Notes under the pieces: generated by a model
What the model was told of the DNA's origin: nothing
The model's database searches: none
What the model saw: only the letters and a program-made list of their open reading frames with translations
Translations under genes and position numbers: made by a program
Shown: positions 20,398 to 33,025 of the stretch, piece by piece
Position numbering within the stretch: the stretch's first letter is position 1
Layout: each line of letters opens with the position of its first letter
Assembly: GCF_905475395.1 (NCBI RefSeq)
Contig: NC_058341.1
Span: forward strand, 67,959,501-68,023,500
DNA from: Chrysoperla carnea
Lineage: Eukaryota; Arthropoda; Insecta; Neuroptera; Chrysopidae
Length of the DNA stretch: 64,000 nt
Reading direction: 5' to 3'

Positions 20398-20655
20398 TGG
20401 AAATAGAAGGAAATCATCCTTCAAAATGCGCCGCAAAGTGGTTTCACTGACGTCAAATTGCTGAGCTCGGCGACGATACTACACCTTTGGGTTCTGGGCA
20501 AAGCTCTCTCTGACCGCTTCAACCAGTTGATTGGAACGTCCTCGTCGCTGATGAGCGACATGTTGATGATCTCCCACAGGCTCGTGCTCAACAAAATTTT
20601 ACAGTAAGCGACGAATAGTGTTATCAGGCGGTATCGGTTGGCCACGATATTTATG
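20398..20655 (-). pseudogene. Tc1/mariner transposase N-terminal remnant
   Basis: The minus strand encodes, with internal stops, a helix-turn-helix region: NQLVEAVRESFAQNPKV, then RRRAQQFDVSETTLRRILK and DDFLLFPYKV. This layout (E--R-S---NP-----RRA---VS--T--RIL---L---PYK) is that of the paired-type DNA-binding domain of insect mariner-like transposases. No catalytic DDE part follows, so it is a dead fragment. Confidence 0.75.
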
Positions 20656-21183
20656 CACATTAAGTTAACATAACTGAAAGACTATATCTGTGTTTACAGA
20701 TTTGGAATTGTCCAGTAAAGCTGGTTGGCTCCGACTAGTAACTAATAAAGATACCATAGAAAGTAATTCGAATATGTAGAAAAAGATACAATTGAAAGGT
20801 TTCTCAAAATAAAATGGATAGTTAACATTATTTTTCTTGTGAAAATATTAGTTATGTCACCTTAAAGGAAACGTTTAGTTCACAATACGTTTCTTGATTC
20901 ATAAAACAATACGTATTCCTTCCTATTTTTAAATAACCCACATAAGTTTTCCACTATTTTTCATACTAACTATTTAAAAAAAATCTGTTAAACGTTTACT
21001 GACTGAATTTGTTAAAAAAAATTGTAGTGTACTTAAAATTATTTTTAATTTATTATTTATATTAATAAAAAAAACAGTATTTAAAGTGTATATTTTGAAT
21101 ATAAAAAGTAAAATTTTATTATTTTGAATTTTAAATCGAAAAAACTAAAAATACATTTCAATTTATATAAAAAAAAAAAGATG

Positions 21184-22083
21184 TGGATAAAGATATCGTA
21201 TTCGTTTTAAATTTATTTCTTAAAGATATCTTATGACGTATGACTGTGAAATATAACGTATATTTACGAAAATATTGAAAAGGTACATATTCATATTTGT
21301 ACATTAAAACCTTAAAATACGAACGGCTTAATGACATATAATGTGTTGAACTGAACTCGAAGCAATATTTAACCCACGAAGTATAGAAACAAGGAGTCCG
21401 AACGTAATATTGAACGAATGGTTTCAATTTAGTGTACAGATAATAATAGCATTTGGTACGTCCTGAATTCTTGCGCAGCCAGTAGCAGAAAACAGAACTA
21501 TGATCCGTGTTTATTATTGTGTACATGAATACCATGGAAAAGCCTATACCATTTGGACTCCTTGTATCTATACTTCGTGATTTAACCTTTTAGACTGGTA
21601 GCTTTCGTACCACAATCATTTTTCTTGTGGTTACTTATGTTTACGATTTTTTTGTTGCATATGTTTACGAGTGAAAATACATTAATTTATATTATGGTAG
21701 AATTTGACAAATTATGTTCAAATGTTGTAAAAAGCATGAATACGTTTGTGTGAATAATCCTTGATTTTAGTAGTGAAAAAAAAAGTTCCTTACAAAGAGA
21801 TTACCGAGAGTGAAAGAATGCCCTCACTCTACCACTACCTGCGCAAGAGCATACCTTGTTTAATTCTACCATGATTCATATGAAATAAAAGTATATTAAA
21901 TATATTTAATAATTATTTATCAAATTTTATTTATCTGTCATTTCGAAAATGTGGTTTTAAATCCTGCCTCGAGTTCAATTGATGAGCTAACACATTATGT
22001 CATTAAACCGTTCGTTTTAAGATATACGTCATAACGTATTTTTAAGAAATGAATTTAAATATACGAATTTGTATCTTTATCCA
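21184..22083. repeat. Palindromic foldback element (~900 bp)
   Basis: The outer arms tggataaagatatcgtattc / gaatttgtatctttatcca pair, continuing through ttaaatttatttcttaaaga / tttttaagaaatgaatttaa and gaacggcttaatgacatata-type copies. An inner pair, cacgaagtatagaaacaagg (21373) and ccttgtatctatacttcgtg (21560), shares the centre. No ORF is supported. Confidence 0.8.
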
Positions 22084-22258
22084 TAGCGTAAATATATATA
22101 TATACATATTATAATGCAAAAAGTACTTTTATCTCAATCACAAGACAATAGTAAATTTTAAGGAAAAAAAAAATTATTGATTCTTAATCTTAGTAATTTA
22201 GTAAAAATTTAATTTTATTATTAATGCATTAATTTTCTGTGTTCAGAGCAATATTCTA

Positions 22259-22515
22259 TACAGAGTGTCCTAAAACTACCTCGCTAGAAAAACAAAGCGA
22301 TACAAAGGATTCTAAGCAGAAAGTATCTTTATAGTTTTTGAATCCGATATTCATAAGGTTTCGTTATATTAATCGGGATTTTCTCAAGATTACAAATAAT
22401 TTTTAACGAAGTCTTTTCGTTGATAGTACGTGGGATAAAAAAGCTGCAAAGGAACTTTCGGTTTAGAATTTTATCGCTCTGTCCTTTTAATCCGATTGTT
22501 TTGGGACACCCTGTT
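22259..22515. repeat. MITE with ACAGAGTGTCC / GGACACCCTGT ends
   Basis: The left end acagagtgtcctaaaact is the inverted, slightly diverged copy of agttttgggacaccctgt-like sequence on the right. The inner arms include gaatccgatattcat-like words. The terminal ACAGGGTG type is shared with palindromes at 10987 and 32341. Confidence 0.65.
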
Positions 22516-25421
22516 TATATGATTTTAAAAGTTAAATGTTTTATAATACTTTGTTAAGTTGTTTTTTTCGAAATAGGAAATTTACATAAAATGTATATTT
22601 TCAGGTTGAAGTGAAATTTCACCAGTGACCGAAGATAAAAAAAATTTATTAAAAAAATGGAAGATTGTTAATTACAATATTGATTATGATTTTAAGCAGG
22701 AATTCATTAAATTTTTTTTGTCGAATTTTATATTAGTTAAGGCATATCAGGATATCGGGATAAAATTTAAATTTTTGTAATATATGAAAAATCTTATTTG
22801 GAATTTTGAATTATTCGTCGGTGTCCAAAACAATTACGATTCCTTTGATAGCGTTATTTCTACAAATTTATCTTGTAGGGAATTTAAAAGAAAATACGAA
22901 TAGAGACAAGATGGAAGTTATTTGAACAATTCTTTATTCCGAAAAATATTCCGGCGGATATTTTTGACACTTAAGCGGTCACCTTAAGATTTAATAGGTT
23001 TGTTAATTTTAATATTTAATACAATCGGACACCCCATTTTTGAAAAGAATATAGTTCAATTCAAAGCATTGCTCTATTCTTACGTAATAATACGAATATG
23101 CGGCAAGTAATTATTACGAAGCAGAGCCAAAGGACAAATTGGAACAACAAGAGACCGAACTTTCACATTTCCTTGGAAAAGAGCGATTTTTAGTGAAAGA
23201 GTTACAAAATTACCTCCTATTTACATTTCTCTCTGGAAGATAATTATTCTAAATGTACGATTCCGACAATGTTGTTGGGGTGCCCAAACCAGTTACAACG
23301 ACATTGAAGGGACTCATCACGTCAGAATCACCAGTAGGTGGGTGTTAGCATAATTATTTAATAAATCAAACTTTATATTTTAATAATTTTATTTAAGCAA
23401 AATAATTACATTCTGATGTACACTCTAAGTCAAAATAAACGCAAAAATTGAACCATTTTCAGTGATTTTACTGTAACAGTACATGTAATTCACATATAAT
23501 GTTATAGCTATAGCACTTAGAATGGTAAGCACGTGCATTTTTTGTGACACAGAGTGTACATTACATTAATAAATGATTTGAATGCATATTAACACAATTC
23601 AGTTGTTTAATAATGGACAAAATTCTTATGTTGTTTTTGATGACGTCTACTTCTTGTTTCTAATTTTTTTTGGCGTTGCTTCGTAATTCTTGTTTCCCAC
23701 ATGTTCGTATTATTTCGTAAGTATGCCGAGCAATTGCAAACACACGAACACTCACCATAGGGTTTGTACCGTGGACGGTGGTTAAAGTCGATAGTCAAAA
23801 TGAATGGTCGTATGGCTGAAGCTCTAAGTTATCAGCAAAGATTTTGATCCCAATATTATCATTTTTTGTTTCAAATAAATTTTACGTGTTTTATCAATTA
23901 GTTGAAAATATTTTAGGCTTTGACATAACACCTAATTAATGATGAACGAATGACAACGAATATTTTAATAATGTGCAAAGTATGGTATAGTTTTAGAAAT
24001 TAATTTTTTATTATTTTTGTTGTAAATAGCGAGGTTACATCAAAAAGGGGAAATGTTAACCTACCCTGACCAATTGAAGGCTGGTTTGAAGGCGATTTAT
24101 TTGATTCCTATTTTTTTTAAGTCCATGTCCTGAAAAAGGGCATTAAATCATTCCTACGAATTGAATTTTCACTCTTTCTAAGTAAGTTTTTTCGTACAAC
24201 GACAAATAGCTAATTGTTCATTGAGTGCGAGCAACATTTCTTACGGAAAACAGTGCGGAAAGAGAGTACTTATCTTCCATATGTAAAAAAATGGTGGTCA
24301 CAATATTGTGGTAGATTTACACAAATTTAGCCTTTTTTGTGAAAGATCTTGGTCACATTGTGAGTTTTTGTTGGAAAACTGTCAATTTAAATCCATAACT
24401 TCTGAACGTAACTTTGTAAAGGTACAAGTACATACGTATAGAACGATAGTTTTACATCAGATGATCAAAATTTCACTTCAACCGTGTGATATTCGTAGAA
24501 TAGATTAATATTTTTATCTAGTAGTTTCTGCTGTAAAATTTTTAGAAAACAGCACCAACTGAAGAAAAAATAGAAGATGTTTTTGTATAATATGAAAATT
24601 CCCTATTTTCTCTATAAGTACACATTGTATAAAGATTTTTCTACTACACGAATCTATTGCGCATATTTTTCTATGGCTTTTTTCATTCCAAAAAAAAAAA
24701 AACAAATTTTTAATGACTTTATTGTGACGCTAACGTGTGATATTAATTAGCAAAGCAACATAAAATAAATGCTTCTCCGTTCAAACTTATAAATACTATT
24801 TATTATGAATGCTAAAAAATTAATGCTAATAATAAATTTTTTTTTTCAACAAAATGAGAAAAAAATTATTTGGGCAATTTTGGGCAATTTGTAAATAAAC
24901 AAAAAATAAATAAATAATTATGTATATTCCAGTTATAAATAAATACAAAAAACAAATTTTTATTTTTTGCTTTTAACGCATTTTAAAATGCTATTGTTAT
25001 AAATTATTATGTATCAAAAATAAAAGAAAAACAACAAAAATAGAAGTGTAATTCAAAAATCACTCTTTTGGCAATAATTAAATTTAAAAAGAAAATGTCT
25101 CAAAAATATTTAAATTTAATAAAACTTGATATTTTAATCATAATTTTTGACTGAATACACAAACTATAATATTATATATTTATTCAAGAGTTAAAAATCA
25201 AATAAACTACGATTGTAATTTTATAGTTAAGAATTAAAAAACAAATTGATGAATTCAATAAATATTTAAAACTTTCCTTCATCTTATTTTATATAAACAT
25301 TCCTTGTGCAACATATTTAGTGTACAGTTTCACTATTATTTCTCAAAATCATTTTTAACAGTATTTAAATCACTAAAATAATTTGTTAAAAAATTATGCC
25401 ATTTCGTGAAGTGCCATAAGA
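22516..25421. other. Intergenic DNA
   Basis: I see no gene. Apart from the small MITE at 23403-23568 the stretch is unique-looking AT-rich DNA with long A/T runs; the ORFs lack motifs. Confidence 0.5.
23403..23568. repeat. Small MITE with TGTACACTC termini
   Basis: taattacattctgatgtaca...ctc on the left pairs with gagtgtacattacatta on the right. The 166-bp interval is AT-rich and non-coding. Confidence 0.6.
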
Positions 25422-26119
25422 GGGTCATCCATAAAGTATCACCATTATATAATTTGTAATACCTTTACCGAAAGTTTAATTTTCTAACTTAATAAATATG
25501 CAAAATGAGCAATTACTCAGGATTATAATTTATGATTATACTTATCGTGAGTTCTTACAGCACTTTACTCTGCGCAATAGTGCGTAAAGCACATAATCCG
25601 TGGCTCAAAGATTGTGTTGGAAATCATAGCTAATAGAGAATCAATGTTAAATATTATTTATTATAAAACTACTAGCTCGACCCGCACGGAATTCCGCTCC
25701 TGTAGTTATCGTAATCCGTGGCTAAAAACAACAAACAACAAATTTCGAAGAAAAGTGATGAAAAAATCAAAAGTTCTTAAATTAATATTAGGAGAATATG
25801 TATTAAAAAATAGTAATTAATAATTATACGTCTAGAGTGTTAGGAGAGCATCTTTAAAAACTAATAACATGTTTGCGTAATAAACTTATTTAAATTTATG
25901 ATACTTTTTCGTTCAAATTATTTGTCTAGCGTGTTTTTTCTAAGCGGTACATTTTTAGATCATGAGTATATTTTTCCTCAAACCTAGACATAATAAGCTT
26001 GAAAATGAGGGGTGAATCATGGAATTTGATAAAGAAATAAGGAAGATAAGAGCAGGACAGAAAAAAAACTTGCTAGAGTGATAATATACAAGATACACAG
26101 TACTTAATAAAGAAATAAT

Positions 26120-26470
26120 AAGTGAAAAAAAACTATTGATTGAGTTAATTGTTGAAATATCATATATAGTTTTGATTACGCAACCGTTTGTTTTTTAACG
26201 TCATGTAAGTAAAGATAGACAGTCACTCTTAGACACAAAGTTATAAGAGTGTCTTTCCTCTCACTTCCTCAGTATACAGGTACCTGTATACAACAGGTAC
26301 CAAATGTTTCGTAAACAATGATGTTAACGATAAAATGTTTCAAACAAAAGTTGTTTATTTTTTATAAGGAACATTTTTTATACTTATACTTTTGTTTTAC
26401 GGTTTATAAGATGGGTCCTACGGATTCAAGATCCAATTGACCTATGCCCGCGTGATTACTTAGTTCGAAA
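26120..26470 (+). repeat. Dispersed repeat R-A, copy 2 (3' truncated)
   Basis: The landmarks attgagttaattgttgaaat, cgtttgttttttaacgtcat, tgtttcaaacaaaagttg and tataagatgggtcctacgg appear in R-A order. The copy ends before the CAGA block and is followed by a T16 run near 26488. Confidence 0.75.
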
Positions 26471-26969
26471 CCAGCAACAGTCACATATTTTTTTTTTTTT
26501 TTATTATCATATGCAATACTATTGGATTTTTTAGCTATTTCATTTTTGTTGTCTTGAACATTACTTCTTTTATTTTTTGATAACTCTGTATTGTTGTAAT
26601 TACGAGTTTGTTAGGTTGAGTTTGTTGACTAAAGAGGAGTTGGTTGGTTACTGTTTAGTACTGCATTTGCATTAACATGTAATGAGAGTGGGTTAAATAT
26701 GTTCGTTGTTGTTTTCTTAAGTTTAGCATTTTTTCTGACAATTGATAATTCTTTCTTGAGAATCCCTGTGGAATGTTTGTATTCTGTTAACGATAGAACA
26801 TATAACAATAATCCACCTAAATTAAAAGTAAAATAAAACCACAAAAAGAGAAAAAAATTGAATGTCGACAAAAAAAAAATTAAACTAAAAGTTCGAATAT
26901 TCTTATTATTCCATTATTCACTAAACAATATTCGGTAATTGTTGCATATTTTAAGGCCTATTCCGCGAA

Positions 26970-27425
26970 TAGATCTGTGTTTGAAAAGAAAACCCACAAA
27001 AAAGTAGTTAGGAGATAGATCTGACAATATGGCTGGCCACTTGAAGGTTCCAAAACCATTAAAATAAGATGTTTCTAGAAAGTTTGTTCCAGGAACAGCC
27101 TGACTATCATGGCATTGTGTTTAGGATATCCATCTTGTAGGAACCATACAGATTTCATGTTTAAATTAGGAAGAGCTCTAACAATTGGCCATATATTATT
27201 TTGTAACAAACTCAAAATATTTTTGAGAATCTAAAGATCCGCCAATGAAAAATGGTTCTGTAATATTGTCACTCACTGTTCCAGTCCAGGCATTCAGTTT
27301 CTTTGGAAACTGAGTTCGGGTCCTGATATATCGATTTGTCTGAGACCAGTATCGCGTGATAGATGGATTATATTTTCCAAGTAATGGAAAAGATGATTCA
27401 TCGCAGTAAATAAAATATTCCTGAT
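26970..27425 (-). pseudogene. Degenerate Tc1/mariner transposase, catalytic domain
   Basis: The minus strand encodes, in broken frames, DESSF near 27385-27400, then RYWSQTNRYIRTRTQFPKKL, NAWTGTVSDNITEPFFIGGS, a degraded QDG region and, at the distal end, a WPA--SDLSPNYFF segment (canonical WPARSPDLNPCDFFLWG). The order and motifs are those of an IS630/Tc1/mariner DDE/D domain. Stops interrupt it after the FVTK stretch. Confidence 0.75.
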
Positions 27426-27673
27426 GAAATTATCTTCTCAATTCGCGTTTTCCATCATAGCTTAACAAAACTACAACCTGCGATAAGCGTTTTCAGCCAA
27501 AATCTCTTGGATTTTTCGAAATTCCAAATCTCCGAGCATTCCAAATTCTTTTGGAATGCTTGGCGATTCTCCAAATGCAACAATAAATAAATTGACACAT
27601 TCCTGTGCCGGATATCTCCCAAATTACCATTTAATAATTTCCAAAATATTACCAATGCATTCCACATACATAA

Positions 27674-27841
27674 TAGGCCTTTTCATCATGTCATAAGCGC
27701 AAGTGCAGAGTTTATTTTTTCGTACTGACAGCAATAAGTAGGACTAAGATAGAAGATATCTGTTATTCATTTGATCACATTGGTTATAAATCATTTAGTA
27801 CGAAACAAATGTGAATCGTGATTTTAAAATGAAAAGCCCTA
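27674..27841. repeat. TA-flanked MITE, family M1 copy 1
   Basis: TA|ggccttttcat ... aaatgaaaagccc|TA gives inverted termini with a TA duplication, typical of Tc1/mariner-type MITEs. A copy at 47509-47665 shares the whole interior (aagcgcaagtgca, gtactgacagcaataagta, cacattggttataaatcatt). Confidence 0.85.
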
Positions 27842-27899
27842 TGATTAATCTTATCAATTATACTGTGCATCAACACCCACTTTTATATGACAGTTTATT

Positions 27900-28567
27900 T
27901 TTATACCATGTATATATGAAATATACATAGTATATTAAGTTTAGTCCCAGGTTTGAAACGCCTAAAAATATTGATGCTACGAAAAAAATTTTGGTATAGG
28001 TGTTCATAGAATCTAAGGTGTTCTAGAACCTAATTAGTCCATTTCCTGTTGTCTGTCCGTGTGCCCGTCTGTCTGTCAACACGATAACTCAAAATCGAAA
28101 AAATATATCAAGCTGAAATTTTTACAGCGTACTCAGGACGTAAAAAGTGAGGTCAAGTTCGTAAATAAGCAATATAGATCAATTGAATCCTGGGTCCGTA
28201 GGACCCATCTTGTAAACCGTTAGAGTTAAAACAAAAGTTTTAATGTAAAACAAGTGAAAACAAACAATTGACTGAGTTAATTGTTGAAATACCATGCATA
28301 GTCAGTGTTGATTTCTTTATCACATTACAACTTTTGTTTGAAACCTTTTTTTTGTAAACATCACTGTTTACCCACGGGGGCGCTAATTAGGTGCACATTT
28401 TATAGTATGTATTAATATTGGAATATCAGTTATGTGTGTGTGGCTATTTAAAAGTGGATATCTTTTTTTATTTATGTGACGTCAAAAAACAAACGATTGG
28501 GTCATTAACACTGTCTCTACATGGCATTTCAACAATTTACTCAGTCAATTGTTTGTTTTCACTTGTT
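27900..28567 (-). repeat. Dispersed repeat R-A, copy 3, rearranged
   Basis: Reading the minus strand, the head (aacaagtgaaaacaaac...gactgag) is at 28567 and the tail (catatatacatggtata) is at 27900. A second, oppositely oriented head fragment at 28240-28310 is embedded in the middle, so the copy has suffered an internal inversion or nested insertion. Confidence 0.7.
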
Positions 28568-28737
28568 ATTAAAATATTCAATTATGCATTAATCAATTAT
28601 ATTATTAGTAAAAATATACTTTTTTCAGTCCATGTATTAGAACACCAAATTGACTTTCCACTTCCTGTTAAATTTGTCACAAATCTTAAATGATACTCTT
28701 CTTTCTTGAAGTAGGGCGTAATTTATGGATGACCCTA

Positions 28738-31425
28738 ATCCTTTTTGAAAAGTTTGTTTCTTGTGTGGCAAAAATATATGGGATACTGTTGTACCTTTGA
28801 TCGCAATATACATTTGTATGCTTTTTAAAGTCATTTTTTTAAATGTGACAATAGATATATTACCTCTCCTGGTTGAACCGTTATTTTGAAATATTAAACT
28901 TATGCCTAGTAAATTAAAATTATAATTTTTAAGGGATACAGTACTTAATTTTGAAGAAATAACAAATATTGGAAAATATATAAATGTCATTGGAAACAAA
29001 AATTAATAAACTCTAAAATTAGAAAAGTCTCGATAGTGAAATTCAGTATCATGACATCTTATGACATTTTTTGAAATATTCATGAAGTGTTGAAGAATAT
29101 ATATATACAAATTAAACTCTCGCACAAATTTGCCATATTGGTTACATTTAGATTATTATATCATTTGATATTTGAAGGCAAAATTCCACTTCATTTCCTA
29201 ATTATCTTAAATTAAAACGTGCTTCATTAAAAGTTTTGATAGCATTAAAATTTCGTATAAGTGTATTAATGTGACATTAAAAATACTCTGCGGATCAGGT
29301 AACAAATTTAACCGTTTTTATCATACTCCCAGAGTACCCAGGACTTATTATTTTCTTCTAGAACATAAGAAAAAACAGTTATAACATTATAGGACGTTGT
29401 TTTAAGAATCAAAAACAAAACCACTCTATCGGTTGTGTAAAACAAAACCACTCATTTTGGTAATAAGTAAATAAAGTTGCTGTTTCGTAGATAGCAATAT
29501 TTTTCAAGAAACTGAAGGATGATTCAAAGCTAATAAGGCCAATGTACAAAAGTCTCCCATACTGCCCAAAGAAATAATTATGTAGATAATATTCGATTGT
29601 TAATGTAAGTTTTGATAATTTCCACCAAGTTAGAACACAAAACTCTTTCATGGCACAAGATCGATATTCGATTTTGCAAATTTGATTTTTTCAAACTACC
29701 AACATTTACTGACACAGAATTTGGTCCATGTTTATTTGATATCGCGTATGTAACTCAAGACGTATTTACTTACATAAAAAACAATATATCAAAATTACTC
29801 CTAGGAAATGAATAACCACCCATAAAATTTTCTAAAAATGCTGTTATTTTTTCTTGCATTAGAAATGTTAAAGCTATGCCTGAAGAACCTCTCAATTTTA
29901 ATTCAACTCGATTACGTTAATTCTGCGGAATTTGAAGTATTTGAACTCTCTATACAATAAAAAAAAAGTGTGTTATATTTAAAACTCACGGCGACACGAG
30001 CTCTCGGTTTATCCCAGATTGAGAGGTTTCTCCAGTTTAAGAACGCTTTTTGAATGCTTGTTAAGGTGTAGTACACTTCGCGTAGATAGTAAATCTCTAA
30101 TGAAATCTTTTACTATCTACAGTAACAATAAGTGTAGTACATCATGACAAAAAATCTTTAGACATGGAGACTACATCAAGTAAAATACACACCAAAATTT
30201 GTCAACGTAATGGTATAAATTATTTGAACCATTAGCATCGCTAGTGTTCCTTGTTTACCGAAGTGCGTGGCACAAAATAAATCCCAACATACAAACGAAA
30301 TACTATATAAATGCGTTATGCTTTTTAAATCAAACTCACGCATTACACTCGCTTCACTATCCCGGTGCCAAAGGAACACTACTGACATCTTATTTGTGGC
30401 CCTCTGTTTACATGGAGTTCGGTCTCATCATCTGGTCTCCATGCCTTTAGACTTGACTTTTTTAATTTTTAACAGTTAAAGAATTATAATCGTTCTTAAA
30501 AAGTACCTTTTACAAAGCAAAATGTTTTAAAAAAAATAGTGAATAGTTCTTGTTAATAGAGTGATATCATTATTCATGTTATATAAAATTAAATTTAGTG
30601 AACAAATAAAGTTTTAATCGTATGAATTTTATTAAAAATATAAATAAATAAAAATAAAAAAATGAAGAGAAAAATTCAATATTATATATAGTCGCATTTT
30701 TTATAAAGTATCTCTAATTAATTAATTTATATTATTTATTCAGTTTTAACTTTGAACAAATATTTTTCTAATTGTTCGTGAATGTTGTAAAGTCTGACCA
30801 ATTATAGTAAAGCAGTCAATTATCCATGACAATTATTTGCTTCCGTTTCACTTAAGTACAGGAATTAAAAAAATTTCCCTCAATTTGTATGTTACTGATT
30901 GCAAAACTCATGTATTTGCAAATGGTAACAGTTTTCAAGGACGCAGCAATACATTGGTTAGAGCGCTGATCTGGGTTGCCAGAATTTGTGAATTTGATCG
31001 TAGTTCAAAGTATATTTCTCCACGCAGATTGATTAACTTTAAATTGACTTGCTTATGTCCTTTAATCACGAAGGGGCGTACTGCCTCTTCAAATTAAGTA
31101 AAAGTTAAAATTAAATAATTGTTCGTCCTGTCGGTAAACGTCGTTTGAATTTTAGGAATCATTTCCTAAAAATGGGTGGATAGACGTAAGCTTTCAAAAA
31201 TAATGAAAAATAGTTGAAAACAAAATCGAAGGACATAAGACATACAAGACATCAATATATGGATAATTTATACTCAACTACCTTACAGTTCTAAGCTTCT
31301 TAAACTCTAGTCACCTGCATTGTTAAAGGTATCCTTGTTGAACCAAAAAGCACGACCCGATCCATGGGGGGCGAGCTAGGCAACCGCCCGGACCGGCAAC
31401 AATGTGTGGCGCCAAATCCTGAAAA
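28738..31425. other. Intergenic DNA
   Basis: There is no supported gene. A perfect 10-bp hairpin (agatagtaaa/tttactatct) lies at 30084-30119. A loose inverted repeat between 30165 (tttagacatggagac) and 30450 (gtctccatgcctttag) suggests one more decayed foldback element. Confidence 0.45.
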
Positions 31426-31916
31426 TCACTACATAGTATAAAACAAAGTCGCTTTTTCTGTCCCTATGTCCCTATGTCCCTTTGTACGCTTAAATCTTTG
31501 AAACTACGCAACGGATTTTGATGCGGTTTTTTTTTTAATAGATAGAGTGATTCAAGAGGAAGGTTTTTATGTATAATACATCCATATTATAGTAGAGTAA
31601 GGGGTTGAAATAGGGATTGAAAGGGATATGCTTCAAAAAATAAAAAAGTTGTGCATCGATTGAGCTCAAATATTGACACGATATACAACCAGATTCAAAG
31701 ATCTATTGTTTTTATCTACTTTTAACCTTCGGAGGGTAGAAAGGTGTAGCGAGAAAGTGGGAAGGAATTATCGAATATTTACAAATATACCTAAGTGGGG
31801 TATCAAATAAAAGAACATGACGTGTACATTACAAAACTGTTATCCCACGCAAGGAAATGTGCAGGGAGGGGTGAAAGTGGGGATGTTGTCCAGCAAAGCG
31901 GGTAGTTCACAGCTAG
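31426..31916 (+). mobile_element. Non-autonomous Helitron (A|TC...CTAG|T)
   Basis: The 5' end TCACTACATAGTATAAAAC and the start aaagtcgctttttctgtccc match widespread insect Helitron 5' ends. The 3' end has cagcaaagcgggtagttcac then agCTAG followed by T. It is preceded by A at 31425. At 491 bp with no helicase ORF it is a deletion derivative. Confidence 0.85.
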
Positions 31917-31935
31917 TATGATATACAATAATCTC

Positions 31936-32223
31936 GATGGTTAGGTTAGGTTATATTGGCTGCCCACGAAGGACACACTTAGGCTATAGACTATAGAGCC
32001 CATTGTGATACCATATATGTGTTTGACCTCCTTTCCGCTGATAATTTCATTCAATATCAGAGGCTGAGTGCACCTCCTTCATGCATATTAATGCACTACA
32101 CCAGCCCATCACAACTAATAATTAAATTAATTTTGTTGCGGCGGCGGAAATCGAACCCGCTACCCTAAGCATACCGCGGACGGAATTGGTTACGCCTAAA
32201 CCAACTGAGCTAATAGGGCGACT
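31936..32223 (-). mobile_element. tRNA-derived SINE
   Basis: On the minus strand the head at 32223-32135 has a Pol III A box (ttagctcagttggttta) and B box (gggttcgatttcc) spaced as in a tRNA. The body runs on to the terminal ataacctaacctaacc at 31936. The tRNA-like fold is degraded in the anticodon arm, so it is not a functional tRNA gene. It lies 20 bp from the Helitron end. Confidence 0.75.
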
Positions 32224-32340
32224 AATCTAGATAAACGGGACTCAATATAAGACGACTGTTCCGAAAACTGGGATTGTTTGGAAAAATTAATTATAATTTA
32301 TAAATAAAATAAAACACTGGCAAAATACCATTGGAATCTG

Positions 32341-33025
32341 TATACAGGGTGCTTTTTTAAGTTGATATATGCTTGAAACTCAAAAAATAAGTTTTATCAG
32401 GCATTAAACGTGACTAGGTTTTCAAGCTCACACTACTCCATAACTGGCAATCGATAGAGGAGCAATTTAAATTAGAAAGTTGTTATTGATTAAAAAAGTA
32501 ACTTTTTTGTCCGTATCCTTTTTCCGCAAACTGTACAGTTTAGGCAAAAAGAGATTGAAAAATTTTACTCTAAGTTGTTTTTTCGTATCCAAGTTGTTAC
32601 TTTGTATAATTGTTTCTGCGAAGTCCATGGCACTCTTCGAAAAAAAATTTTCAAATAAATCCAATAAAAGTGGTGCGTTTTTCTATAAAGACCATTTTAG
32701 TTCAAATTAAATGAACAAATTGCACAAAAAGCTAGATTTTTGCTATCAATTACTGTTTAAACTATTCGGTCTACAAAAAAAATGTTTCAAACACAAAATG
32801 TTTGCGTATTTATAAAGAATAACTTTGTAATTTAAAGCGTTCGTCTCATGTTTGTCAGCTATGAATCAGAGTGAGGTTTTAATTTAACCTCAAAACTTAG
32901 ATCGAATTCGATGCCGGCATAAGATTTGCCCCTTTGAAACTAATATTTTTCGTTTGAAGAATTTTTCTCGATTAAATTTATTTATCGAGTTTCAAGCATA
33001 TGTCCATTTAAAACTCCCCGTATAT
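32341..33025. repeat. Inverted-repeat element with TATACAGGGTG / CCCCGTATA ends
   Basis: The left arm tatacagggtgctttttt...atatgcttgaaactc is mirrored by gagtttcaagcatatg...aaactccccgtata. The interior is diverged; small ORFs on both strands at 32467-32710 are mutual shadows. Confidence 0.75.

Larger units (their letters stand above)
25422..28735. mobile_element. Possible 3.3-kb TIR element enclosing older repeats
   Basis: gggtcatccataaa (25422) and tttatggatgaccc (28722-28735) are perfect 14-nt inverted repeats. They resemble the ends of the 990-bp element at 18301 (gggaacatccataaa). I see no matching target duplication, so this may be two unrelated solo ends. The interior holds mariner remnants, two R-A copies and a TA-MITE. 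Confidence 0.35.

Noticed and set aside
21158-21535. 125-codon minus-strand ORF
   Set aside because: It lies within the arm of the 21184-22083 palindrome and follows its AT-rich sequence; no domain is visible.
27455-27667. 70-codon ORF as the N-terminal part of the 26970-27425 mariner
   Set aside because: No helix-turn-helix pattern could be recognised, and the frame does not connect to the catalytic remnant.
28637-28999. 120-codon minus-strand ORF
   Set aside because: It crosses the possible TIR at 28735, is Phe/Ile/Lys-rich and has no recognisable motif.
32135-32223. Functional tRNA gene on the minus strand
   Set aside because: A and B boxes are present but the anticodon and acceptor arms do not pair well and it is fused to a SINE body.
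32467-32710. Overlapping ORFs on both strands
   Set aside because: They are complementary shadows inside an inverted-repeat element, with no motif.
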